A stretch of 64,000 bases of DNA from Podospora bellae-mahoneyi (Eukaryota > Ascomycota > Sordariomycetes > Sordariales > Podosporaceae). A program made the position numbers and the translations under genes. Of the stretch, positions 24,173 through 35,662 are shown piece after piece (positions within the stretch are counted from its first letter, which is position 1; each line of letters starts with the position of its first letter). A model generated the notes under the pieces. That model was not told the DNA's origin. It made no database searches and saw only the letters and a list, made by a program, of their open reading frames with translations. Where the stretch lies: the NCBI RefSeq assembly GCF_035222275.1, contig NC_085882.1, positions 2,921,501 through 2,985,500 on the forward strand, written 5' to 3'.

Positions 24173-24664
24173 TCACTCGGAGATGGGAGTCATGGCAGTG
24201 AGCTTGCTGGACTTGCTCTTCTTGGTGGCGCTAGCCCTGCGCTTGGCCTGCTGCTTCCTCTTCTCCTTCTCGGCGAGGACGAGGCGCATCACCTCGCGCT
24301 GGTAGGCCGCCCTCTCACGTTGCATCTCGAGGAGCTCGGTCTCGGTGGGGTACTGAGTGGGTGGTGACTGGATGGGAGAAGCACTGCCGTTGCTGGAAGA
24401 GTCGTCCTCGTACATGTCGCTGGCGCCAAGGAGGTCGTCGTCCGAGATGTATGACGAAACCCGTCCCTCATAAGAATCCTGCTCGCAGAAAGACTCCCGG
24501 CGCGGCCATGATGGGAAGGCACAGGTCGCGTCGAGTCCTCTGGTGGAAAATGGGCTGGCAGCGATATCCATGGGAGAGGCCATGGTGTGGTAGCTGCCAT
24601 AGGGGCTGTAGGAGTGCGAGTAGGAGCTGCTCGTCGAGCTCGTTGATCCGTATGAGCCGTACAT
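24173..24664 (-). CDS. Small Ser/Tyr-rich protein with basic helical C-terminus, unknown function
   Basis: Reads 163 residues from the ATG at 24664 (MYGSYGS...); an in-frame upstream extension to 24733 looks like leader sequence. The first 40 residues are Ser/Tyr/Gly-rich. The middle has an acidic patch (SYISDDDLLG, YEDDSSSN). The C-terminal third is a charged helix, ETELLEMQRERAAYQREVMR, followed by a Lys/Arg-rich stretch (KEKRKQQAKRRA) and ends KLTAMTPISE. The basic cluster could be a nuclear signal. I recall similar short proteins with this C-terminal pattern in other Sordariomycetes but know no function. It stands alone, with 1.5 kb downstream and about 10 kb upstream without recognised genes, which is unusual and fits a gene with complex regulation. 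Confidence 0.65.
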   Translation of the reverse strand: MYGSYGSTSSTSSSYSHSYSPYGSYHTMASPMDIAASPFSTRGLDATCAFPSWPRRESFCEQDSYEGRVSSYISDDDLLGASDMYEDDSSSNGSASPIQSPPTQYPTETELLEMQRERAAYQREVMRLVLAEKEKRKQQAKRRASATKKSKSSKLTAMTPISE

Positions 24665-27600
24665 TGTGAGACTGTTTGATGTATGTGTCGTCGATGGTGA
24701 CGTAGTAATAGTAGCTAGGCTGGAGTATATCAAGGTGGAGATGATCTTCGACTGATGTTTCTGTTTGCTGTTGGATGGTGAAGTTATCGTTGGAGCAGAT
24801 CAGGATCCAGAGGGCCGGAGTGTGAGGATGGGGGGATCATGAGTCTTATATCTACCTCTCGTGGATGACCAGGCATGGGAGGGCGGATGCAAGGGTGGGT
24901 GTCCCAGGAAACAGGATACGTGGGGCAGATTGGGGACTGAGATTCCGTTTGGAGCGAAACAGGCATCTCGGGCAATGCTTGGATAGGAAAGACAAGTGAC
25001 AAGTGACAAGGCAAGGGGGTGGTGGCAGGGGGAGGCGGGTTGCGGCGCGCGAAGGTATCTCGGTACGTACCCAAGTACCCTCCGTTTTTTGGGCTCCAAA
25101 GACGGAGCTTGAGTGGGATGCTGCCGTCGGGATCGTCCCCGTGTGTGGGCACCCCATGATGAACACTAAATTAGCCTGCCTGGGGACCCTCGGTCGGGAC
25201 AGCCACGGCCTCGAGATCCTGCCCAACCGCGGGCCTCCCCCACGCGCATGGACAAACACTACACACCCGCGCTGCCGCTACACCTGCACGCAAACTTGCG
25301 GTGTCGACTGTATCTTGACCGCTTTGGCTTTTTTGCTCTTCGGCTCCCACCTCCCCTCCGTTTTGTATCTGTCATCATGCTGAATGAATCATCGCCGCCG
25401 GCTTACACAGCCCTTTTGTTTGTTTCCAGCTCCGAGTCGAACCCTCTATGATTTACGAGATACCACCTCGGCCGGTTGTATTTGTAAGATCGTGATACTC
25501 AGTTTCTCATTACGGGGGGCTCAGCCGACCGGAGCCCAAAAGAAACAAAATCCATCTGTCATCAAACGAGCCGGTTCCAAAATCCAAAGGGCCGGTTATT
25601 CGCAAGGGCCTCACCCTGTCCGGACGAGCTCCCCGGGACAGAGCTGCCAGGGTTAGAGAAGTTTTTTCACCTTCTGGCGTCGCGCTCGCGCCTCGGTCCC
25701 AGCGGCTTCTCATCTCCTTGCTCCTCGGCTCCGTTCAGGCGGACGGACGGGGGTGGACATTCTTGTCAACGTCAACCACCATTCCGGCCCCATTCGCCGC
25801 CTTGGCCACTTCTTGTTACGCCGTAATTTTGGTTGTTGTGTGTGGTCTGGGGTTGAGAGACCACCTAGCCTGTTGGGCCTCTGTCTCACCGTCAGCGCCC
25901 AAGGCTGCCAGATTTCGCACCTCCCACACCTCCTGCATGAAGTGAGGTGCCGGCGATGCACCTCGTGGAAGCCTCACCGCTCCCTGAATCCCCTCTTCCG
26001 TTTTCATGTAGCAAACGGCGGCTGCGGCCAGCGGTGCGGGCGGCAATTGGGCATTTCTCTCACGATACCCGTCGCTATCCAGAGTATCAGTTGGGAGAAG
26101 AGAGAAAGCCCTGATATCAAGAAAACACAAACTGCAGGAACAGTTGGCACTGCTGCATGCGCAAACAACGCATTTTTTTTCCTTTGCCAGTGTGGGCTTT
26201 TGTGTTCTGTCATTTTTTACATCGGGCAGTTTGCTTTTCCATCCCCTTTTCATTTCTCTCTCCCTTGCAAATGTTTTGGTTTGTGATAGAGGGTTGTCCA
26301 GACCACAGTGCAAGTGACCTATCACGAAACCCCTCATGGCTATCAACCAACCACCATCAACTACTGAAATTTCAGTCAACAAAAACAAAACTATATTTTT
26401 CATGCCTAGCTGATTCACCGATCTGATGGGTCAAGGGCAAACTCCACATACCTAGCTATCTATCAAACACGGGCCAAAAACCTTGATTTTCCATATCTCT
26501 CAAAAGCCTCTCAGCTACAAAGCGGACTCTCTCCGTTTCCCCATCTTATCAGTTATCACTTACACGGACGACGACGGGCCTCTCCGTCTGGGGTAAGAGA
26601 TCGGTCGTGAAAGGGCGGACCCGAAACCCTCCCCCACACACCACACACACTACACTTTTTGCGATTGAAATGGAAATACCTATACATAAACACAGACACA
26701 CACACACACACACCCCCCATCTGGAACCCAACGAAATGGAAAATGGCAATCATGGTACAACCCGAGGAGAACAGCCTGCAGTGTGGAAAGGGGAAATGAT
26801 GATGAAGAACCAACAAGCTGTAGCACGGCATTTCTTGGGAGACAAAAGAACACCCATCACCACCACCGGCCGCCAACGCGCATTTTCGCAAACTGATAAT
26901 TCCAAAGCGTATATCCGTAAGGTATGGTAGGGCAGAAGCTGACGTTGGCCTTCTCTTGATTACGATTTACACACAACACAACCAGCCCACCGTCGTCGGT
27001 GTTGCTATCTGTCAGCAGCAGCGGCACTTTGTCCAAAATAGCTTCTGCCTCGTTTTACCACCATGCGATGCTTCGCTGTTCCTGACCATCAATCATTTTG
27101 CCTGACCGTTGGTTGACCTGCCTTACCGCCCCGGTTCTTGCTTGCCCACAAGTTGGCAACTACATCGAATGAATGACGAACAAAACACGGAATCCATCGC
27201 ACTCGCCCTGTTTTTTGTCCGTTGCAAGAAAACTCACCGATCAAGTCGCCGACCACCGGCCCGTTTACGTCGTTCGGACTTGCTCCCAAATCCAGTTTTC
27301 CAAATCCCCTAGGTAATATTGTTGGTGACGACGGTTGGTGACACACCCAAAACTTGTGTAGCAATGCATTTCCCAAGTTTACGGTGTTGACTGCGCCTCC
27401 CTTCTCCTGCAAAAGTACAAAGATGAATGCGTATATCTATAGGGCTGCCTACGAGGGAAAGAGAGAGGGTTTGTTACACCAAGTTGGATGGCCACCATGG
27501 AATTTCGCGGGCGGGCGGTTACGGATAATGTGCATCACTCCCCCGCGCCCCCGCCTGCGCCGCTGACCTTCTCCATACGCCGTATTTGGGGGTTGCTCTC

Positions 27601-28690
27601 TGTCGAGTCAGAGTCGTGATTCTGTATACATGACCTATAGGGTAGGGAGGTGTGATTGCGGCGGTGAGGTTCTTTTAGAAATACCGATTGTCCGAATGCT
27701 TCACACCATTACCGTCGCTCGGGAGGTTGTGCGAGGACCGAAAGGGCTGGATGGGGATTATTTATGGCCGAGAAAGGAGAGTATTGCTTACTCTTGGTCC
27801 GGGGGATGAGAGGCGCGGGGGACTGTGATAGTGGATGACGACTTCTTTGTTGGAGTGTTTGTGTTACGCATGTAGGGGGTGGTCAGTATTTGCGATTTGG
27901 CGGCGATGAGATGGCAGACAAGATGCGAAGTAAACATTATGCCGCGATACCGACACCGCAACTTGTCGTGAGAATCGGTGGTGATGGTATTGTTGTTGCT
28001 TGCTGCTTGGTGCTTTCCGATACCAGGCCGATGAACGGTGCCTCGCTGTCCGTTTGGGAGGGGTCGGAACGGAATCGAGGGGTTGAGATGTGTGTGGCAT
28101 CGATGGTAGGATACGATTAGATAGGTAGGTTGACGCGGATGGCTGTCCTCCCGGCCGGTACACTCGGATCGCGTACTTTCAACTACACTTGTATGCGTGC
28201 TGTATGCGCTGTTGACGCTTGATTTTGACATGCAGCAGCCTTTCACCGTCAGTTTGGTTTTTGCTGGTTCGAAATTCTGACGTATGTATGTATGACAAGA
28301 TGAACTCCGGCCCGGTTGAGCTTGCCCTGTTCCATCGACAGCCAGCGAAAACCGGATTGTTTCAAAGGGTCCAAGAAACGTTACCTTGCTTGTTGGTGGT
28401 GAAAGTGTCGTGCAGACCGCTTTTCGCTTTGGCTTTCCCCAGATTCTGGCGGCCGTTGCTGATTTGCTCAGGATCTCCATGTCAACTCCTGGACCGCTCC
28501 AGCCTGCGGATCAGAGGCCCACATGCTCTCCGGAAGGCAGGTCCCACCTGCAAAATGTGGAGAAACAAGGCTGCTCAGTCGCTGCTTGGTTCTTTCTGCT
28601 GGACCTTTCTCCAACAAGTATATCACCAAAAAGAAGGGTTGTGGTTGTCTGAGTAATCCCCATCATGATAAGCATACACATAACACACGT

Positions 28691-28711
28691 GTAAGTAAGT
28701 AAGTAAGTAAG
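28691..28711. repeat. (GTAA)5 tetranucleotide repeat
   Basis: Five tandem GTAA units inside the gene-poor tract. Confidence 0.85.
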
Positions 28712-28856
28712 TAGGCAAGCAGGTACCCTACATTCGTCGCCACCTCTATCGTCCCAGCTAGTAAAGAAGACTGCTTCGGCGCGTTTTCGGCTTCATCTCA
28801 TCAAAGATACCGTCGAACGTTCCATCACGATCCGGTAGAGCTAGGAAATGCGACAC

Positions 28857-28879
28857 AAAAAAAAAAAAAAAAAAAAAAA
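28857..28879. repeat. A23 homopolymer
   Basis: Twenty-three consecutive A on the plus strand, the longest homopolymer in the window. No flanking duplication that would show retroposition was found by eye. Confidence 0.9.
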
Positions 28880-31800
28880 GGGATCAGAGCGCGAGGCCAG
28901 GGCGAGCAATGCTCGGACCCAGAAACCACTCCCGCGTGTTTCATGGTCGACGCGGTTCACGTCTTCCGTTTCTCCCAGTTTTTCATCTCGAAGCCACGAG
29001 TTGACGCCATGAGCTAAGCGAGAGCGAAAGATGCGATGGACGATAAAAACCAAACTGGTGGTAAATTGGTGGCGCTGGAGGCCAAGAAAGCCCGAAAAAG
29101 AAACAGCAGAGCAGCCATCTTCATTTACCATTTGCTCACATTGCCAGAATATTTTCGTATTCACCTCAATTGATTTTCTTCTTTTTTGCTGCCACTCACC
29201 GCAAATTGTGAGGGCCTAGACAGCGCATAGCGGGAGATACCCTAATCTAAGATCCTTCGTGTCTGCACAGAGTTGCATACCCGTCAACCGCGTACCGGAC
29301 CGGCTTCGTCATCCGGGCTCTCCCTATATGATGAAAAAAAGTTTGTTGGTGATGTTATCACTTCTCAGATACGCTAGCCGGTTGCTCACATTCCGGTTTT
29401 TGCTTCCGTTGGCCGGGAGGACTTCCCGTTGGCCGCCAGCAATCAGCCAGGTCTGGGATCACCAAACACTACCGCGCGCCGGCAGGGCATCCGGGAATCA
29501 AGGCGGTCAAAGCGCGTTCAGCTCCCTCACCTCCGTGCCATGTTCGTCCAGTCTCCTCTCCCACCACCGTATCCGCCCTTCCGACCGACCGTTCAGCCAG
29601 GAATTCAGCCGTCCCAGCAATCCCTCCCCCCTATTCTATCCCTTGCCCTTGACCTTGACCCTGACCTGGTCCAACCTGAGAAACGGAATCCACACTCAAG
29701 AAAACGGTGAACGGTTTCGGTGGACAGGTGAACCGTGCAATGCCCACCCCCATGTCCGACGATGCGGCCGGAAGCTGTCCCGGAAGCTTGTCGGGTCTCT
29801 CAATTGCCCTGTTTGGGACCTGTCAGGGCCTAACGGAGAATGGGATCAACACAAGATTGCAGGCAATTCATCCCGACCGACACCGAGACCGGCATTACCG
29901 GTAGCTTTTTTTTCTTGCTTTTGGGCATTGATGTCGTCGACATGTCACGCGGACACCGGCGACGACAACTCGCAATTTGAGTGTCGAGAAAGAGACAATT
30001 ATTGCGAGGGGGTCATCACCACCACGAAGCGTGGGGAGGTCCCCTGAGAATTGCTTCTTGTCGCACGCATTCTCGAGGCACAGAGAAAACGGATCCTATC
30101 CCTTGCTCCCCTCCCTATCGCCGCGGTGTGTCCAGCTTATCGGAAGAGGAAGCGCCCAGCCCGCACACACCGAGGATCTGGGAGAGTGGACCTTGTCCGG
30201 GGAAATGAGGGTCGCTCGCGCGGGGGATTCGGGAACGCATGGGATTACAATTCCCTCATCCCTCCCATCCTCCAAATTTTCTCGCATCCCACTCCTTCCT
30301 TCCTTCTTTCTCACCTCGGTCGGGGAAGGTCGCCATTTCGCGACGACGTTGCGGGCAGGGGCGGCGGCGGCCTTCGGCGTGGGGGTGGGGGGTAGCTAGA
30401 GTTGATAATCGGCTGGCCCAAGGGAACGGGAAAGAGAAGCAGGAAAAGGAAAGCGAAATGTTCCGAAACACCATCCCAGTCCACCAGTCCTGGTAATCGA
30501 TAACCCCCACATGCATCATTCTGCGTGCTTTCGCATCTGCCTCAGGATGCTCAAAACGATGCTGCTGCCCGCTCCCATGCCTCTTGGCTTGTGAAAAGGG
30601 TCAGGAGCACCAAAACCACCGCGACCTTCCCGGTCCGGAAGCTCGGTAAGCATCGCAGCGTCGTCGCATGGGAGCGACTATTCTGGGTACGGAAAGTGTC
30701 AAAAAACTTCTCGAAGCCTGCATGGAAGGGTGGAGGTAATATCGGCCACCCGGGGACGGCTGTTTACACTCTTTCGGATGAATTTGGGCCCTAGGAGTTC
30801 TCCACGATGCCTTGCACCTTACAAAATCTTCAACCGACGGTAAAAGGGCACATCACATGCTTACTCCGGCGCCTCCGTCATCCTCAGACCTCAGTCAACA
30901 AGTACCACCACCACGAGGATCAAAACGGCCGTCTCGCGTCGAGACACCCACTTCCCCAGAGTTTCACAGAACGGAGCCTAGGCTACTGGCAAATGGACCT
31001 TTGACGTATCCTCTCTAATCTGAGGCTGTGCGAGCATGTGCAAGACGGGACGGGGCGGTAATGTCGGTCGTGTGTCTTGCGGCTTGGATGCGGAGGTAGG
31101 TGGAAGAATGACTCAACCAACGTTCATATGTCAGCCAGGCGAATTCCTCATCACCAGACCCGGGAGCCTATACGACCTCGGGATCTGGACAGGAGCATCT
31201 GATACGATGATGCCAACCACCAGTCTTTTCTCTTCAACATGGTGAAAGTCAAACAAAAACAGGGAAACCCGCCCATGACGCAGCTTTTGCCATTTGTTCT
31301 CCCCTTTCCCAAATGTTAAACCGAGGTTTGTGTGGTCCAAGAAGTGTTGGCCCCGACGAGTTGTCAACCACACAGAACACAGATGCTCAATCTGGAAGTT
31401 TTGACTGGATGAGGCGAAATGCCCAACTCAGCGCTCCTCGCTCCTGTCCCACCGTTGAACTGGCCCGCGATACCTATGGGGTCACAGCCTAAAATGGCTG
31501 TGCTCCATTTCAGGCCCCGACAAACCCACCCAGCCTAGATTCCCAAAAAGACACATTTTCCTCCAATGGATGGTGTAAGTGCAATTCTGGGCCCTTTTAT
31601 TGGTGGTGGTGCGAGTGAGTTGGTACGGATTAGAAATGCAATGTTTCCCACCTACCCAAATCTGCAGGTTGCATCTTTTGCATTGCATATACAGCAAAAG
31701 CGAGGTACCTGCTGACCGTTGAATCGGGGCCTTTTCTCTTCGCCGGTGTCGATCCGCAGATCCGGCGATCGGTCGGTGGTGTTGGGGTTGTTAACCCCGA

Positions 31801-34800
31801 CGGTTGATAGTCGGGCTGGTGCGGAGAGTTGTGGGGCGGTTATCGGTGCGGGGCCGACATGCGGGGCCGATGTGGACTCCGGTTTATTACACAAAGGACA
31901 CATGGCGCTGGGATACGGCTGGGTCAGTTGACTCCGGGCTTGTCGGGGATGGTATTCCGAGTTGGTTCCGAATGAGGTTGGAGTGTATCGCCGATATGTC
32001 CCACGAGGCAAACTGGCAACTGCGATTCAGCTGGTAGCATTCCTCTCATCCAGGAGCAACATCGACTTTATCCCATACGTGAAACCATCTCAGCACTTCC
32101 AGAAGCAAAGCATACAGCCACTACCGGAACCATACAACATTGCTCCAGGAAACATCCCAAGTTTCATCTGACATCACCAACCCTCCTCAATCCCCTCCAA
32201 ACCACGTCCATTCAAGCAGACCAACTCCATCTCCCTCTCTTGTACCCTCTACTTCTCCCCCCTCACATCGGAGAGATAACTACCCTTAGCTACAGCAGTC
32301 TAGCCAAAAATTCCAAGGGCGCCAATGCAAGATATCAGATCATACCGCGATCTCCATATGCCTGAACTCTCCTCACCTCCAATACCACCCTATCAACCCC
32401 AATAAGAGCCCAGATCCGGGGATAAGCAAAGCTGTCACGTACAGCATCTCATACACTACCACCGTGATTCTCCTGTCTTGAGGAGGGGGTAGATGTAGAA
32501 CAACTGCTATCTCACACTTCAGGGGGGAACGTTGCTTTGGTGGTCGTTGCACATTGTGATATGATACACTCATCATCCTGGGACAAGCATTCTCCCTAAA
32601 GCAAACAAATCAGATATACCACACCTCCCAAGCTATATAACTTCCCGCGATGCCAAATTGTGATGGCGGCTATACGAGACACGTAACTAAAGTGGGGCCA
32701 GGGAGGGTGGGCTTGCATGGGCGTTCAGTCACGTTATTTCATCCCTTTCCTGTCATCCCTCATCCTCCAGCGTTCGCTTATTATAGTAAGTTGACTCACA
32801 TTTTGTGACAAGCAAACATGATTTTCGCCGCCCGCTGGAAAATAAACGAGTAGGCATAACACGAGCTTTTTGACATTTGATGGTGGGAAGAAAGTGTGAG
32901 TTGTGACGGCGACAGCTTACAGGCCACAAAGACAGCCAATCAGAGCTGGGGATCACTTACACGTTTTTGCTTGGCGGTGATTCGTTCGTTTTTTTTGCAG
33001 GCTGCCCTTTCTTGCGATGACCCCCGCGCACACACAAAAACCTTTTGCAAATGAAAAACAGTTTACAAGAGAGATATGTTTATGCCTTACCGAGCACCCC
33101 CCTTCTGGATCATGTGGAAATTCCCTCTTGTTTAGGAGCTTCCAGGCATCGGGATGTGTCGGTTTAAATGTACCGTTCCAAAGTGAGGGGTCAAAGGAGG
33201 GGGTGGGTGGGTGATAAGAGAGAGGGAAGTAATCCCGCCGAGCACAACCCAACAACAACTGAGGGAGCAAAAGTTACACCCGCGCTACCCTCACACAGAA
33301 TACCGCCGACTCGAAAAGCCGGCAAGGCAAGGCGAAGGGCCGAAGTGCGGAGGGGGGTTGTCTTTCAGGGTGTCTGGACCTAAAGTGGGGAAAACGAAAC
33401 ATCAAAATCTAGATTTTTGTCGTGCTTAGATCTAGGCGCGGCGGTTACGGGTGCGCGCGCGGGGTAGGGTAGGTTAGTGTAAAAGCACAAGCGGTGTGTT
33501 GTAAGTTCAACAATGGATGGAGATAGGTCCCCCCCCCCTCGCCTCATCTTTCCGATGTCTAGAATATCGTCAATGTCGATGTGGAAATGGGTAGGTACCA
33601 ACGTTTCCAAAATATGGAGAACTACACAAAACGGTGAAGGGGGGGATTATTGGCAAATTAGGTTACCTGCCTTAAGAAGTCTCATCTTTAGTCTTGGATC
33701 GATCTACCATTCCGATTCAGATTTTTCTCATCGGAAAGCGGGTAGGTACATTTGGCTTCTGGTGTGTACACAAGCCCATTAACAATTTCGTGGGGTTGGT
33801 CGGGAGTTGGGTGTACCGTGTGTTGTTGTGTGGTGCGACTTACACACACCTCTCACACTCTCCCTACCTACCCGCTGGCCCTATCCTATTCCTTGATGCC
33901 TTCCGGGTTCTTGCTGGCCTGTACCCCGCGTTTAGGTCTCGACACGCCGGCAGCAAAAGCACAGAATTGTCACGCTCAACCTTCGCTCATTGGAATTTCC
34001 ACAAACGAGAGAAAGCTGGGGCAAGGTTTGCTCTTGGAAGGAGGGGCAGAAAGAGAGAAACGCACAACTGTGCCCAACTGATTGAAAGTGGAAAGCTTGA
34101 TGAGCTGGCCCGGCATGGAAAAGCCCACACACACCAGAAACTTACCAAAAGGTCAGGTTTAAGGTAGGTCTCGAGGAGGTTGGGCGCTTTTTTTTTTTCG
34201 AAGCTTCATCAAGGCATGTCAAATGAGGGAGAAATGTAATTCATCAATTAGACATTGCCAGCGAAGCTTTCTGAGGGGCAAGCATGGGGGGGAGCTTCCA
34301 TCTTTGAGCAGAGCTGGAGATTACCAACCGATTTGATATTGGTCGTCGTCGTAGAAACCAGGCGTGGTGTGGGTTTGAGGGAGAAAGAAAACGGTGCTGC
34401 AATGCCATGTTGCCCCTCCATTTTTGGAATGCACAACTGCCCTATCTGCCTTTGCTGCGGGCCGGTGGACTTTGCTGCTGGAGTTTGAGAAAAAGGTGAG
34501 GATTGAGGCTGAGCAGGTATCGTGGTATTCGCTGTCGAAGGGTCTGGTGATACTCTCGCCATCTTGGCCGCTCGAGATATGTGCCCAAGCAGGCAACCCA
34601 CGGGCGCCTGGCCGAGCCACGACACCGCGTGGTTTTTAGCATCTAGGCAGCATCTGACTGTGATAGTCTCAGTGGTATAGTAGTTCAATTTGCCTGAACA
34701 AATCAGACTATCTTTGGGAGGGATATCTGCTACAGAGCCCAAGGTGAATGACGAGTGATGTCATTGGGGACCCTGATGAAAACTAAACAATGGATAGTAT

Positions 34801-35010
34801 CCAAAACTCCACCTCAAACATCTCCACCGCAACCACCACCAAACAGCATAAGACAAAGACTCACAGTCAGTAAATTATAGGCATCAAACTGAGAAAATAA
34901 TAAGATATGCCTCATTCAGGCATCAGGCAAATTGCAAGCTTCTTGTGGCCTGGTTTGGCGTGATACTCGAAGGTAAGAGGGGGCCGAAAGGTCATGGCAA
35001 AAACATCAAA

Positions 35011-35064
35011 ACATACAACACCGGGATTTCCTAGTGGTCACCCACCTGAGTACTGATCCGGCGG
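35011..35064 (-). pseudogene. Truncated 5S rRNA copy (3' half only)
   Basis: Matches the 3' half of the two complete 5S genes (from ACATACAACACC through CACCCACCTGAGTACTG on the plus strand) and then diverges, so the 5' half is absent. Differences from the complete copies include C-to-T changes, one turning CCAG into CTAG, as RIP-like decay would. Truncated 5S copies of this sort are known in Neurospora. Confidence 0.85.
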
Positions 35065-35353
35065 CTATGTAGCATGACTGCAAGGATGGGCAACTCCAAA
35101 CAAAGTATATTGTTTACTTCAAAATGTGGAAGAAAGCGTGCCGCTAAACGGTTTGTTAGTGGACAGGCCGGCCGTTGCAACTGTTACAGAGAATACAGAC
35201 ACACCCCCACCACAGTGTTAAAGCGGGTGGAGATGTGTTCAGATGGAAATGTGCGTTCAAATCGCGCCAGCAGCTCTTGCCCGGTTTATGATTGCATGCG
35301 GCCCGACGCAAAACCCCTTACTCAGCTTGCCGTGACTTGCCAGCCAGCATCAG
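35065..35353. other. Intergenic, 3' of the NLR-like gene
   Basis: No gene recognised; lies between the truncated 5S copy and the outer remnant of the ankyrin array. Confidence 0.4.
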
Positions 35354-35662
35354 TCACCTCTCTGTGCCTCCATCCATAATTTTATGTAGCACACCAGGTC
35401 GATCGGAGCCCGCAATAATTGTTTGAAGGCGTGATCGGAAAAGAGGAGGAGCAACTTCGGAGGCCAAAATTAGTGCCGTCGATCCAGAATTGTTACGAGC
35501 CTCGATATCCGCTCCGTTATCGATGAGGAGCCGCGCGATAGCCTCGTGGCCATACCGTGAGGCCAAAATGAGTGCCGTCGATCCAGAACTATCCTGAGCC
35601 TCGATATCCGCCCCGTTGTCGATGAAGAGCCGCGCGACAGCCTCGTGACCATACCGTGAGGC
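35354..35662 (-). other. Ankyrin-coding sequence beyond the NLR stop codon
   Basis: Directly downstream of the stop at 35663-35665 the same frame stays open for about 100 codons and codes for further ankyrin units (GSTALILASRYGHE, DNGADIEAQDSSG, DNGADIEARNNSG), then a non-repeat end with LFRSRLQTIIAG, stopping at 35354. This was part of the protein in an ancestor or in other alleles. In this sequence it would be translated only by readthrough. Confidence 0.8.

Larger units (their letters stand above)
24665..35010. other. Gene-poor tract of about 10 kb
   Basis: No recognised protein gene. Open frames reach at most about 260 codons (29259-30047, +), are Pro/Ser/Arg-rich, and carry no domain. 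Simple repeats seen include (CA)n near 26695-26713, a (GTAA)5 run at 28691-28711 and A23 at 28857-28879. It may be the extended upstream region of the small gene ending at 24664 or hold non-coding or lineage-specific transcripts. Neither can be decided from sequence alone. Confidence 0.5.

Noticed and set aside
27788-28480. Open frame of 230 codons on the minus strand
   Set aside because: No domain, no start context or intron signals, and low-complexity Thr/Asn/Ser content.
28841-28879. A23 run considered as the tail of a retroposed copy
   Set aside because: No target duplication or recognisable upstream element body was seen.
29259-30047. Open frame of 262 codons on the plus strand in the gene-poor tract
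   Set aside because: Composition is Pro/Ser/Arg-rich as in translated non-coding GC-rich DNA, no motif is recognised, and frames overlap on both strands.
31652-32011. Short minus-strand frame with CPLC and CCIC motifs
   Set aside because: Two CxxC pairs alone are weak evidence; flanking sequence shows no zinc-finger pattern that I know.
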